From assembly GCF_002953255.1 (NCBI RefSeq), contig NZ_CP026498.1, positions 7,243,629 to 7,307,628 on the forward strand: a DNA stretch of 64,000 bases, written 5' to 3'. This DNA comes from Streptomyces sp. CB01881 (GTDB taxonomy: Bacteria; Actinomycetota; Actinomycetes; Streptomycetales; Streptomycetaceae). This document shows, piece after piece, positions 15,181 to 23,816 of this stretch. The translations under genes and the position numbers were made by a program. The notes under the pieces were generated by a model, which saw only the letters and a program-made list of their open reading frames with translations, ran no database searches and was not told the DNA's origin. Numbering within the stretch: the first letter of the stretch is position 1; every line of letters starts with the position of its first letter.

Positions 15181-16506
15181 TCAGGACCCCGCCGGGGCCG
15201 GCTCGGCCTCGGCGTCCGCCTTCCCGAGGGCCACCGGCGCGTTCCCGTTCCCGTTCCCGGTGCGGGTCGCGGCTCCGGCCACACCTGCCGTGGCCGCGCC
15301 CGGCCGCCGTCCGAGCACCACGTACCCGGCCGCCGCGACCGTGCCGCAGACCGCGCAGGCGCCCCACATGACGCCGCTGCCGGCCCGCTCCAGCAGCACC
15401 CCGCCGACCGCCGGCCCGAGGAACGAGGCGAGTGACCAGGAGAGCGAGTACACGCCCTGGTAGCGGCCGCGGGCATGGGTCGGCGACAGCTCCGAGACCA
15501 GGCCCATCATGGTCGGCGCGTTCAGGATCTCGCCGATCGTCCAGACCGCCACGGTGAAGGCGTAGAACCACGCGGACGACCCGGCGAGCGCGGTCAGCCC
15601 GAAGCCCCAGCCGATGAACAGCGCGCTGGCGACCAGCAGGCCGGTCCGGTTGCGCCCCTCCATCCACCGGGTGAGCGGGATCTGCAGCAGGACGATCAGC
15701 AGGCCGTTGAGGCCGATCACCAGCCCGTACTCGGTGGAGGTGATGCCGGCCCGGCCCATGTCCACGGCGAGCGTGGTGCTGCCCTGCTGGGCGACCAGCG
15801 CGAGCAGCAGGTTGAGCGTCACCACCGCCATGAAGCGCGCGTCCCGGAAGACCGTGCCGAGGCCGATCGCGGGCTCGCCCGCCTGCGCGGCCGGGGCGTC
15901 CGGCTTGGTCTCGGGGATCCGGACGAAGATCACCAGTGCGCAGACCAGCGTGGAGAGCGCGTCCAGCAGGAAGAGCGTGAGGTAGCCCTGGGTGGCGATC
16001 AGGCCGGCCGCGGCTGCCGAGAGGCCGAAGCCGATGTTGATCGCCCAGTAGTTCAGCGAGTAGGCGCGGACCCGGTCCTCGGCGGGCACGATGTCCGCGA
16101 TGATCGCCGAGGTGGCGGGCCGCGTCGCGTTGTTGCAGAGGCCGACCAGAAAGGCGACGACGGCGATCGCGACCTGCCCGTCGGTGAAGCCGAGGACCGC
16201 CGTGAAGAGCGCGGTGCCGAGCTGCGCGGCGACCAGCGTCGGCCGCCGCCCGATCCGGTCGGTCAGCACCCCGGCGCCGACGGCCGCGATCGCCGATCCG
16301 AGGCCGAACAGCGAGGCGACCAGGCCCGCGTACGACGCGGAGTAGCCGCGGTCGGTCGTCAGGTAGAGCGCCAGGAAGGTGACGACGAACCCGCCGAGCT
16401 TGTTGATCAGGGTGCTCGTCCAGAGCCACCAGAACTGCCGGGGCAACCCGCCCATCGTCTCGCTCGCGGCTTTTCGGACTCGGGCTGAGACGGGCAAATC
16501 GGGCAT
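15181..16506 (-). CDS. MFS transporter
   Basis: The 441-residue protein has 12 predicted membrane segments, the loop motif GVLTDRIGRRPTL after TM2 and a second-half loop WMEGRNRTGLL. It resembles drug/metabolite exporters of the MDR-H type; the substrate is unknown. The tail is Ala/Gly-rich (RTGNGNGNAPVALG). GGGAG lies about 8 bases before ATG 16506. It is divergent from gpm. Confidence 0.85.
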   Translation of the reverse strand: MPDLPVSARVRKAASETMGGLPRQFWWLWTSTLINKLGGFVVTFLALYLTTDRGYSASYAGLVASLFGLGSAIAAVGAGVLTDRIGRRPTLVAAQLGTALFTAVLGFTDGQVAIAVVAFLVGLCNNATRPATSAIIADIVPAEDRVRAYSLNYWAINIGFGLSAAAAGLIATQGYLTLFLLDALSTLVCALVIFVRIPETKPDAPAAQAGEPAIGLGTVFRDARFMAVVTLNLLLALVAQQGSTTLAVDMGRAGITSTEYGLVIGLNGLLIVLLQIPLTRWMEGRNRTGLLVASALFIGWGFGLTALAGSSAWFYAFTVAVWTIGEILNAPTMMGLVSELSPTHARGRYQGVYSLSWSLASFLGPAVGGVLLERAGSGVMWGACAVCGTVAAAGYVVLGRRPGAATAGVAGAATRTGNGNGNAPVALGKADAEAEPAPAGS

Positions 16507-16655
16507 GTGGGGGCTCCCGGGCGGCAGGTGTCCCGCTGGGCGGCGCCGGCCGGCCCGGACAGCGGTCAGGTAAGTGTCACAAGTACAGAGCGCACATTAC
16601 TCTGAAGGAGAGGTCCGGACCAAGGGGTTTTCGGGGCTCCATTAAGCTGGGGGCC

Positions 16656-17414
16656 ATGGCTGACACGACGTACCGACTCATCCTCCTCCGCCACGGCGAG
16701 AGCCAGTGGAACCAGAAGAACCTGTTCACCGGTTGGGTCGACGTCGACCTCAACGAGAAGGGTGAGAAGGAGGCCGCACGTGGTGGCGAGCTCCTCGCCG
16801 CCGAGGGCTTTTTCCCCGACGTGGTCCACACCTCGCTGCTGCGCCGCGCGATCCGCACCTCGCAGATCGCCCTGGACAAGGCCGACCGCCACTGGATCCC
16901 GGTCAGCCGCAGCTGGCGCCTGAACGAGCGCCACTACGGCGCCCTCCAGGGCAAGGACAAGGCCCAGACCCTGGCCGAGTTCGGCGAGGAGCAGTTCCAG
17001 CTCTGGCGCCGCTCGTACGACACCCCGCCGCCGGTGCTGGCCGACGACGCCGAGTACTCGCAGGCCGGTGACGCCCGCTACGCGGACATCCCGAGCGAGC
17101 TGCGTCCGCGCACCGAGTGCCTGAAGGACGTCGTCGACCGGATGCTCCCGTACTGGTACGACGCGATCGTCCCGGACCTCGCCGCCGGCAAGACCGTTCT
17201 GGTCACCGCCCACGGCAACAGCCTGCGCGCGCTGGTCAAGCACCTCGACGGCATCTCCGACGAGGAGATCGCCGGCCTCAACATCCCGACCGGCATCCCC
17301 CTGGTCTACGAGCTGGACGCCGACTTCAAGCCGGTCGCCAAGGGCGGCCGCTACCTCGACGCGGAGGCCGCCGCCGCCGCCATCGAGGCGGTCAAGAACC
17401 AGGGCAAGAAGTAG
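16656..17414 (+). CDS. gpmA: 2,3-bisphosphoglycerate-dependent phosphoglycerate mutase
   Basis: The 252-residue enzyme interconverts 3- and 2-phosphoglycerate in glycolysis and gluconeogenesis. LLRHGESQWNQKNLFTGWVD carries the phospho-acceptor His; RLNERHYGALQGKDKA and VTAHGNSLRALVKHL carry the other catalytic residues. Full length for the dPGM family. TAAGCT (16643-16648) ends 7 bases before the ATG, so it may be leaderless, although GGGGG could act as a weak ribosome site. A strong terminator follows. Confidence 0.97.
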   Translation: MADTTYRLILLRHGESQWNQKNLFTGWVDVDLNEKGEKEAARGGELLAAEGFFPDVVHTSLLRRAIRTSQIALDKADRHWIPVSRSWRLNERHYGALQGKDKAQTLAEFGEEQFQLWRRSYDTPPPVLADDAEYSQAGDARYADIPSELRPRTECLKDVVDRMLPYWYDAIVPDLAAGKTVLVTAHGNSLRALVKHLDGISDEEIAGLNIPTGIPLVYELDADFKPVAKGGRYLDAEAAAAAIEAVKNQGKK

Positions 17415-17428
17415 GCCCGAAGGCACTA

Positions 17429-17464
17429 CGGCCCCACTTCCCGCGATGGGCGGGAGTGGGGCCG
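17429..17464 (+). terminator. Hairpin terminator of gpmA
   Basis: 16- and 15-base arms pair with a single bulged T (CGGCCCCACTTCCCGC with 17450-17464) around a 5-base loop, followed by TTGTCGTT. Confidence 0.85.
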
Positions 17465-17530
17465 TTGTCGTTCGGTCGCTCAACTCGGGTGCACGGAAAG
17501 GCCGTTCGCCGTCGCATGTGCGATCCGGTA

Positions 17531-17574
17531 AGTGGTTCAGACCATTGACGGCCGCCGTGGCGGGCTCCTACGGT
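17531..17574 (+). promoter_or_regulatory. DasR-type operator overlapping the LPMO promoter
   Basis: AGTGGTTCAGACCATT (17531-17546) matches the DasR-responsive element ASTGGTCTAGACCAST at 13 of 16 positions. It overlaps -35 TTGACG (17545-17550), which is 18 bases from -10 TACGGT (17569-17574). DasR repression, relieved by GlcNAc-derived sugar phosphates, is known for Streptomyces chitinolytic genes. Confidence 0.75.
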
Positions 17575-17693
17575 GTGAGCACCGACCTGGCGCAGACATG
17601 CCAGTGATCTCCCCGGATCGCCCGGCCGCCGCACCCCCACGTGCGCACGTCCGTGCCCGGCGCACTCTCCATCCACCCCCACGGAGGAGCACC

Positions 17694-18281
17694 ATGCGCA
17701 CACGTCATCTCGTCGGAGCGGCGGTGGCCGCGCTCGCGGTACCGCTCACGCTCGTCCTGCCGGCGCAGTCGCACGGCTACATCACGACCCCGCCCAGCCG
17801 GGCCGCGCTCTGCGGGGCGGGGACGGTCACCGGTTGCGGTGAGATCGAATGGGAGCCGCAGAGCGTCGAGGGGCCGAAGGGCTTCCCGTCCCGAGGGCCG
17901 GCCGACGGCACCATCTGCGCGGGCGGCAACAGCCGGTTCGCCGAGCTGGACGACCCGCGCGGCGGCGGCTGGCCGACCACCAAGGTGACGGCGGGGCAGC
18001 AGCTCACCTTCACCTGGAAGTTCACCGCCCGGCACGCCACCACGAACTTCAAGTACTACCTGACCAAGCCCGGCTACGACGCGACCCAGAGGGTCACCCG
18101 GGCGAGCCTGGAGCTGACGCCGTTCCTGACCGTCCCGTACAACGGCGCGCAGGTGCCGAGCACGGTCAGCCACAGCACGACCCTGCCCGGAGGCCGCACC
18201 GGCCACCAGGTGGTCGTCGCGGTCTGGGAGATCGCCGACACCGGCAACGCCTTCTACTCGTGCACCGACGTCCGCTTCTGA
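17694..18281 (+). CDS. Secreted chitin-active AA10 lytic polysaccharide monooxygenase
   Basis: The 195-residue protein has a signal peptide (MRTRHLVGAAVAALAVPLTL..., cleavage after AQS) that exposes His27 as the N-terminus, the first ligand of the copper histidine brace. The second brace His is in FTARHATTNFKYYLTKPGYD. It is a single AA10 domain of about 169 residues without a carbohydrate-binding module, like Streptomyces chitin-binding proteins, and should cleave crystalline chitin oxidatively outside the cell. ATG 17694 has GGAGGAG upstream. The DasR-type operator in its promoter supports a chitin role. Confidence 0.92.
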   Translation: MRTRHLVGAAVAALAVPLTLVLPAQSHGYITTPPSRAALCGAGTVTGCGEIEWEPQSVEGPKGFPSRGPADGTICAGGNSRFAELDDPRGGGWPTTKVTAGQQLTFTWKFTARHATTNFKYYLTKPGYDATQRVTRASLELTPFLTVPYNGAQVPSTVSHSTTLPGGRTGHQVVVAVWEIADTGNAFYSCTDVRF

Positions 18282-18444
18282 CCGGAGGCCGGCTGGCCGG
18301 ACACTGACTGACCGGACACCGACTGACCCGGCGGCCCGACAGCCCGGGCCGGAGCCCGACCGGAGTGCCCGACCGGGTGCACGGTCGAGGTGCACGACCG
18401 TCTTCCACGGCGGCCGTGCACCCCGGAGCTCCGCCGTGCGGGCC

Positions 18445-18621
18445 TCAGTGGCCGCAGCAGCCGCCGCTGACCCCGCCGCACTGGCAGGGGGCGCCGGACT
18501 GGCAGCCGCAGCCGCAGCCCGGACCACAGCCGCAGCCGGCCGCGAGGACGGGCAGCAGCTTCGGGGCGGGCGGCTCGACGGTGTCGCGTGCCGGTGCCGG
18601 TCGAGTCGGGTTTGCCTTCAT
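18445..18621 (-). CDS. Cys-rich small peptide
   Basis: This 58-residue protein begins MKANPTRPAPARDTVEPPAP and ends in a Gly/Cys cluster with nine cysteines (GCGCGPGCGCGCQSG, then PCQCGG and GGCCGH). AAGGAGGG lies about 9 bases before ATG 18621, which makes it a credible gene although shadow frames here are longer. The CGCG/CQC/CC spacing suggests metal binding, metallothionein-like, or a small disulphide-rich protein. There is no signal peptide. A possible promoter TTGACG-N18-TTCACT lies upstream on the minus strand. Family not recognised with certainty. Confidence 0.65.
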   Translation of the reverse strand: MKANPTRPAPARDTVEPPAPKLLPVLAAGCGCGPGCGCGCQSGAPCQCGGVSGGCCGH

Positions 18622-18857
18622 CGCGCTGGACCCTCCTTCTGACGGGCACACTTCGGTGCCCACGGCATCGAGTGAAACCGCCGATCGGAGGGAGCGTCAA
18701 CGGGCGCGCAGTGGTGGGGCGACGGGGAAGCCGTGCGCCCTCACCACTCCTGCCCGAGGTTTACTCGCCCTAGGGGGTGAGCACCGGCCGGGCCGGGCCG
18801 ACGGGTGGCCACCCGCCGCCGGTCACCCGCCCCACCCGCCGCCGGCCACCCCGCCGG

Positions 18858-19544
18858 TCACGCCCCGGCGGCCTCCGCGGCCTCGGTGGCCGCGACGAAC
18901 TCGTCCACGTGCTCGCCGGTCACCAGGTACACGACGCGCTTGGCCACCGAGACCGCGTGGTCGGCGAAGCGCTCGTAGTAGCGGCCGACCAGGGTGACGT
19001 CCACGGCCGTCTCGATGCCGTGGTGCCAGCGGTCGTCGATCAGGTGCGCGAACAGGTCGCGGTGCAGCGCGTCGATCGCGTCGTCGTCCTGCTCCAGCTC
19101 CAGCGCCTTGTCGACGTCCTTGGTGGCGATCACCAGGCCCGCCTTGGCCACCAGTCGCTGGGCGAGCTGGCCCATCTCCAGGACGGTCGCGTGCAGGTCG
19201 CGCGGGACGGCCGAGTCGGGGTAGCGCAGCCGCGCGACCTTGGCCACGTGCCGGGCGAGGTCGCCGCAGCGCTCCAGGTCGGCGCTCATCCGCAGCGAGG
19301 TGACGACGATGCGCAGGTCGGTGGCGACCGGCTGCTGGCGGGCGAGCAGGTCGATCGCCCGGTTCTCCAGCTCGTGGTGCAGGTCGTTGATCTTCCCGTC
19401 GGCGGCGATCACGCTCTCCGCCAGCGCCAGGTCCGCGTCGAGGAGCGCGGTGGTGGCCCGGCCCAGGGCCGAGCCGGCCAGGCGGGCCATCTCGACCAGG
19501 CTGTCGCTGATCGAGTCGAGTTCCTCGTGGTACGCGTCGCGCAT
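18858..19544 (-). CDS. phoU: Phosphate transport/signalling regulator PhoU
   Basis: The 228-residue protein has two PhoU three-helix repeats (MRDAYHEELDSISDSLVEMA; then LRMSADLERCGDLARHVAKV and YYERFADHAVSVAKRVVYLV, the metal-binding E/DxxxD-type motifs). PhoU couples the Pst transporter to the PhoR kinase and restrains PhoR when phosphate is plentiful. It is divergent from phoR, as in other streptomycetes, and shares the PHO-box-containing intergenic region. ATG 19544 follows TGAGGAGAGAGC. Confidence 0.95.
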   Translation of the reverse strand: MRDAYHEELDSISDSLVEMARLAGSALGRATTALLDADLALAESVIAADGKINDLHHELENRAIDLLARQQPVATDLRIVVTSLRMSADLERCGDLARHVAKVARLRYPDSAVPRDLHATVLEMGQLAQRLVAKAGLVIATKDVDKALELEQDDDAIDALHRDLFAHLIDDRWHHGIETAVDVTLVGRYYERFADHAVSVAKRVVYLVTGEHVDEFVAATEAAEAAGA

Positions 19545-19745
19545 GCTCTCTCCTCAGTAGCTGTGTCGGTGGCGGTGCCGACCGGTCGTCCCGTACGACC
19601 GCCGGTACGGCGTTCGGGCGACCGCTGCTGGTGGCGCGAATGGTACGCGCGCACCGGGGCCGGCGGACGGCTGTTCGGTCCGCCACCCCTCCCACACGGG
19701 CTGCGTGGCCAACTCTCGGCCGTCCGGGCGACCACGCACGACCCG

Positions 19746-19778
19746 TGCGGTGAATCGGCAGCTACGTGAAGGTGAATT
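19746..19778. promoter_or_regulatory. PHO box in the phoU-phoR intergenic region
   Basis: Three consecutive 11-base units: TGCGGTGAATC, GGCAGCTACGT, GAAGGTGAATT. Units 1 and 3 carry GGTGAAT (GTTCACC-like on the other strand), 22 bases apart; the middle unit is degenerate. This is the spacing of PhoP direct-repeat units, and PhoP control of this intergenic region is known in S. coelicolor. The remainder of 19545-19850 holds no gene. Confidence 0.7.
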
Positions 19779-19850
19779 CTCGGCAACGCGCGGCCGATCC
19801 CTTGATCCGACCCTTGGGGAGCGCCCTGGCTGTGCGCTTAGGCTGGCCGC

Positions 19851-21137
19851 ATGGACGTGAACGTGGCCGCCGCCGCTGCCTGCGCCATAGCCGGGCTCGG
19901 CGTCGGCCTCACGGCCTCCATCGCCTTCCGTTGGAGCGAGCGCGAACAGGCCAGGAGCAGGCACGGCGGCACCAACGGCAGGAACCGGCAGCAGGCGCTC
20001 GGCGCCACCACCCACGAACCCCCGCTTCCCCCGGGGGTCGACACCGTACTCTCCGTGCTCCGCTCCTGCGCGATCGTGCTCGGCGAGGGCGACGAGGTGG
20101 TCAAGGCCAGCTCGGCGGCGTACGCCATGGGACTGGTGCGCGGCGGCGCGGTCGCCGTCGACCCGATGCTCGCGCTGGCCCGCTCCACCCGCCGGGACGG
20201 CGAGATCCGCCAGGTCGAGCTGGAGGTCCCCCGGCCGGGCACGGCGCGCCCGGGGGAGCCCCTCGCGGTGTCCGTCCGGGTGGCCCCGCTGGGCTCCCGG
20301 CTGGTCCTGGTGCTGGTCGAGGACCAGACCGACCGCCGCCGGGTGGAGGCGGTCCGCCGCGACTTCGTCGCCAACGTCAGCCACGAGCTCAAGACCCCGG
20401 TCGGCGCGCTCTCGCTGCTCTCCGAGGCGGTCGCCGACGCGTCCGACGACCCGGAGGCGGTCCAGCGCTTCGCGGGCCGGATGCAGATCGAGGCGACCAG
20501 GCTGGCCAGCCTGGTCCAGGAGATCATCGACCTCTCCCGGGTCCAGGACGACCGGCTGATGGTCGACCCGGAGCCGGTCGCGGTGGACGAGCTGATCGCC
20601 GAGGCGATCGACCGCTGCCGCCAGCAGGCCGCCGCCAAGCAGATCCTGATCGCGGCCGGCGGCATCGCCGGCCTCTACCTGCACGGCAACCGCGGCCAGC
20701 TGGCCGCGGCGCTCGGCAACCTGGTGGAGAACGCGGTCAACTACAGCCCGCCGCGCACCCGGGTGGCGATCGCCACCCGGCGCATCTCCAGCGCAGCCGC
20801 CCTCGGCGAGGCGGACGGCGAGCTGATCGAGATCTCGGTCACCGACCAGGGCATCGGCATCTCCGAGAAGGACCGCGAGCGGGTGTTCGAACGCTTCTAC
20901 CGCGTCGACCCGGCCCGCTCCCGCCAGACCGGCGGCACCGGCCTCGGCCTCTCCATCGTCAAGCACGTGGCCGCCTCGCACGGCGGCACCGTCTCGGTGT
21001 GGAGCGTCGAAGGCCAGGGCTCCACCTTCACTCTGCGCCTGCCCGCCGGGCAGGCCCCCGCGGCCCACACGCTCCCCGACGGGGAGTCCGCGCAACCCCT
21101 GTCAGAAACAACCCCCCAGCTTTCCCCGGAGGCCTGA
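19851..21137 (+). CDS. phoR: Phosphate-sensing histidine kinase PhoR (SenX3 type)
   Basis: The 428-residue kinase has an N-terminal membrane segment (residues 4-26), a PAS-like region (65-160), the phospho-acceptor H box DFVANVSHELKTP (His178), N box NLVENAVNYSP, and G boxes DQGIGI and GGTGLGLS. It autophosphorylates at low phosphate and activates PhoP. TAGGCT (19839-19844) lies 6 bases before the ATG, consistent with a leaderless transcript; the PHO box is further upstream, implying autoregulation. It ends 2 bases before phoP. Confidence 0.95.
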   Translation: MDVNVAAAAACAIAGLGVGLTASIAFRWSEREQARSRHGGTNGRNRQQALGATTHEPPLPPGVDTVLSVLRSCAIVLGEGDEVVKASSAAYAMGLVRGGAVAVDPMLALARSTRRDGEIRQVELEVPRPGTARPGEPLAVSVRVAPLGSRLVLVLVEDQTDRRRVEAVRRDFVANVSHELKTPVGALSLLSEAVADASDDPEAVQRFAGRMQIEATRLASLVQEIIDLSRVQDDRLMVDPEPVAVDELIAEAIDRCRQQAAAKQILIAAGGIAGLYLHGNRGQLAAALGNLVENAVNYSPPRTRVAIATRRISSAAALGEADGELIEISVTDQGIGISEKDRERVFERFYRVDPARSRQTGGTGLGLSIVKHVAASHGGTVSVWSVEGQGSTFTLRLPAGQAPAAHTLPDGESAQPLSETTPQLSPEA

Positions 21138-21139
21138 TC

Positions 21140-21832
21140 GTGACCCGAGTACTGGTGGTCGAGGACGAGGAGTCGTTCAGCGACGCCCTCTCGTACATGC
21201 TCCGCAAGGAGGGCTTCGAGGTGGCCATCGCCGCCACCGGCCCCGACGCGCTCGAGCAGTTCGAGCGGAACGGCGCCGACCTCGTCCTGCTCGACCTGAT
21301 GCTGCCGGGCCTGCCCGGTACCGAGGTCTGCCGCCAGCTCCGGGTGCGTTCCAACGTCCCGGTGATCATGGTCACCGCCAAGGACAGCGAGATCGACAAG
21401 GTCGTCGGCCTGGAGATAGGTGCGGACGACTACGTCACCAAGCCGTACTCCACCCGCGAGCTGGTCGCCCGGATCCGCGCGGTGCTGCGCCGCCGCGGCG
21501 AGACCGAGGGCCCGGGCGAGGGCGGCGGTCCGGGTGCGCTGGAGGCGGGCCCGGTCCGGATGGACGTCGACCGTCACGTGGTCACGGTGGACGGCGCCAA
21601 GGTGGACCTGCCGCTCAAGGAGTTCGACCTGCTGGAGATGCTGCTCCGCAACGCGGGCCGGGTGCTCACCCGGATGCAGCTGATCGACCGGGTCTGGGGT
21701 GCGGACTACGTCGGCGACACCAAGACGCTGGACGTCCACGTGAAGCGCCTGCGGGCGAAGATCGAGCCGGACCCGGGCGCGCCGCGCTACCTGGTCACGG
21801 TCCGAGGCCTCGGCTACAAGTTCGAGCCGTAA
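21140..21832 (+). CDS. phoP: Phosphate response regulator PhoP (RegX3 type)
   Basis: This 230-residue OmpR-class regulator has a receiver domain (acidic pair VVEDEE, phospho-acceptor Asp52 in LVLLDLMLPG, Lys in DDYVTKPYS) and a C-terminal winged helix (EFDLLEMLLRNAGRVLTRMQ, TKTLDVHVKRLRAKIE, VRGLGYKFEP). It controls the Pho regulon and, in streptomycetes, antibiotic production. GTG 21140 follows GGAGG by 8 bases and lies 2 bases after phoR, so they form one operon. Confidence 0.96.
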   Translation: MTRVLVVEDEESFSDALSYMLRKEGFEVAIAATGPDALEQFERNGADLVLLDLMLPGLPGTEVCRQLRVRSNVPVIMVTAKDSEIDKVVGLEIGADDYVTKPYSTRELVARIRAVLRRRGETEGPGEGGGPGALEAGPVRMDVDRHVVTVDGAKVDLPLKEFDLLEMLLRNAGRVLTRMQLIDRVWGADYVGDTKTLDVHVKRLRAKIEPDPGAPRYLVTVRGLGYKFEP

Positions 21833-21860
21833 ACCCGGGAGCGCCCGGACGTGAGCACGC

Positions 21861-21892
21861 GAAACGCCCCCTCCGGCCGGAGGGGGCGTTTC
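21861..21892. terminator. Perfect palindromic terminator after phoP
   Basis: GAAACGCCCCCTCCGG (21861-21876) is directly followed by its exact reverse complement (21877-21892), ending in GTTTCCC. It lies between phoP and the convergent lipoprotein gene and can act for both strands. Confidence 0.9.
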
Positions 21893-21953
21893 CCGTTGCC
21901 GGCCCCGGACCGACGCCGGCACCGGATGCCGGTCGGTCCTGGAGGCCGCGGGG

Positions 21954-22622
21954 TCAGTGGGTCGCGGCGGTCGGCGTCGCGGCGGCGGTGGTGGCGGCGC
22001 CGGTCGGCGCGGTACCCGGGGCGGCCGCACCGGTGGCGGGTGCGGGGGCGGTGGCCGCGGCGGGGGCGGTCGGCGAGCCGGCAGCCTTGGACGGGACGGC
22101 CGCCGGGCTGGCGGTCGGGCCCCACCCCTTGTACAGGCCCTTGTCCGGGCTCACGGCAGCCTCGGTCTCGACCTTCTCGCCGCTCTTGAAGCCGAACGTG
22201 GTGGGCGCGTAGCCGCCGACGACCACGGAGACGGAGGCGACCTTGGCGACCGGGTTGCCCACGCCGCCGAGCAGCACGGCGCCGCCGGCCGGGATGACGA
22301 TGGAGCCCACCGGGGCGCCCTTGTCGTCGGCGAAGGTGGCGGCGCTGGTGCCCACGGTGACGGACTGCAGCTCGACCGGGGTGGTCCCGGAGTTGCTGAC
22401 GTTCACCGACACGTTGGCGGGGCCGGTGTAGTCGCCCGAGGCGTCGCCCGCGGTGACGACGACGATGTTGTTCAGCCGGATGTTGGTGCCCAGCGTCGCC
22501 TGGGCGTTGTCGGGCTTGATCTCCAGGGTGTCCGGTGTGTTGCCGGCCGCGCAGGACGACAGCGAGGCGATGGCGAGGGCGGCGATGGCGGCGATGCTGC
22601 CGACTCGAAGGCTGCGGCTCAC
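21954..22622 (-). CDS. LpqE-like secreted lipoprotein
   Basis: The 222-residue protein starts with a signal peptide ending in the lipobox LSSC (lipidated Cys about residue 24), then a beta-rich domain (about 30-150: IRLNNIVVVTAGDASGDYTG, VSVNVSNSGTTPVELQSVTV, GSIVIPAGGAVLLGG) and an Ala/Pro/Thr-rich tail. Divergence from carD matches lpqE-carD in M. tuberculosis (Rv3584-Rv3583c). Function unknown; some relatives are compared with copper chaperones, but no Met/His copper motif is obvious. GTG 22622 has AGGAG 12 bases upstream; a TAATCT -10 is near 22668. Confidence 0.75.
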   Translation of the reverse strand: MSRSLRVGSIAAIAALAIASLSSCAAGNTPDTLEIKPDNAQATLGTNIRLNNIVVVTAGDASGDYTGPANVSVNVSNSGTTPVELQSVTVGTSAATFADDKGAPVGSIVIPAGGAVLLGGVGNPVAKVASVSVVVGGYAPTTFGFKSGEKVETEAAVSPDKGLYKGWGPTASPAAVPSKAAGSPTAPAAATAPAPATGAAAPGTAPTGAATTAAATPTAATH

Positions 22623-23035
22623 GGCGGCGGCTTCTCCTAGGTCACGTGGCGGTTGGTCGGTCTCAGATTATCGACCTTGCTTATGCGCTCCTCACGGGGT
22701 GGTCCCCGTGTCGCCCCCGAAGCTGTCCCGGGCGCCCGGACGGCGGCACGTCGCCGTGTGCAGGTCAAAGCTTGACCAAGATCGGATCACGATCCGGAAA
22801 CGGCCCGATAAACGGTGAAAACTCAAGATCCAATCACGGTTTCGGGAGTGTTGCCGCAGGTTTCGGCGGGCACCGGAACCGCCTCCGACCTGCGGGAAGC
22901 CCCCGTCGAACACCGGTCGCAGCACGTCATGGGGGTGGTTGTCAAGCCCCGAGACCGGCCCTGACCTGCGAAAACGCCCTTCGGGTGCGCCGAAAAGCGT
23001 GTTATTCTGGAAAGCCACGGAAGGGGTCCTGTCAC
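22623..23035. other. Divergent promoter region between the LpqE-like gene and carD
   Basis: 413 bases without a gene. It holds two palindromes, GGTCAA-AGC-TTGACC (22763-22777) and GGATC-AC-GATCC (22784-22795), and a carD promoter candidate: TTCGGG (22980-22985), 17 bases, TATTCT (23003-23008), giving a leader of about 20 bases before ATG 23036. Confidence 0.55.
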
Positions 23036-23513
23036 ATGACGTTCAAGGTTGGCGACACGGTGGTCTACCCCCATCACGGGGCCGCGCTGATCGAGGCCAT
23101 CGAAATTCGCCAAAGGTGTGGACAAGACCTACCTGGTGCTCAAGGTGCAGCAGGGAGACCTGACGCTCCGCGTGCCCGCCGAGAACGCGGAGTTCGTCGG
23201 CGTGCGCGATGTAGTCGGCCAGGAGGGTCTGGACCGGGTCTTCGAGGTGCTCCGCGCACCGTACACCGAAGAGCCGACCAACTGGTCCCGTCGCTACAAG
23301 GCGAACCTGGAGAAGCTCGCCTCGGGTGACGTTATCAAGGTCGCCGAGGTTGTGCGCGATCTCTGGCGTCGCGAGCGCGAGCGCGGTCTGTCGGCCGGCG
23401 AGAAGCGGATGCTCGCCAAGGCTCGCCAGATTCTCGTCAGCGAACTCGCGCTGGCCGAAAACACCAACGAGGACAAGGCGGAGACGCTGCTCGACGAGGT
23501 GCTCGCCTCGTAG
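23036..23513 (+). CDS. carD: CarD-family RNA polymerase-binding regulator, frameshifted in this sequence
   Basis: CarD stabilises the RNA polymerase open promoter complex and is essential in mycobacteria. ATG 23036 opens MTFKVGDTVVYPHHGAALIE, the polymerase-interacting N-terminus, through about 25 codons to ...AIEIR near 23110. The rest of CarD (DKTYLVLKVQQGDLTLRVPA ... ETLLDEVLAS) is in another frame, from about 23112. Streptomyces CarD normally reads IETRQIKGVDKTY here; this sequence behaves as if five bases were lost between R and K. Either it is a sequencing or assembly error, the most likely explanation for an essential gene, or a real lesion. Restart at GTG 23118 would remove the polymerase-binding domain. 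AAGGGG precedes the ATG. Confidence 0.85.
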
Positions 23514-23816
23514 TGCAGTCGGGCTGCCGCCCACCGCTCACAGCGCCCGGTGCCGGCGCGCCGCTCCCAGGACGACCCGTCCTGGAGTGGTGCAGTGGCA
23601 CTTCGGGCGCTGAGGCGTGTCCGGACGACGCCCCTTCGCCCGAGCCGGCTGGTCCCGGGATGCCTGACCGTTTCTGCGTGTACTGCCTCTGCGCGTGCCG
23701 CGGTACGTGTCGGCGGGCGGAGACCATGGTGCTTTCGGAAGGGGTCCCGGACGCCCGTCGTGCACGGGGTCGTCGTGCACGCCATGGCCATACCCACTTC
23801 GCCGAAGGAGTGAAAC
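23514..23816. other. Intergenic region between carD and ispD
   Basis: 303 bases with no supported gene; open frames here are arginine-rich shadows. It contains two GTGCAC hexamers flanking GGGGTCGTC near 23760-23780. The 3' end supplies the ispD ribosome-binding site GGAG (23807-23810). Confidence 0.5.

Noticed and set aside
23550..23813. 87-codon frame between carD and ispD
   Set aside because: Arg/Ser-rich, no ribosome site, no family; treated as intergenic.
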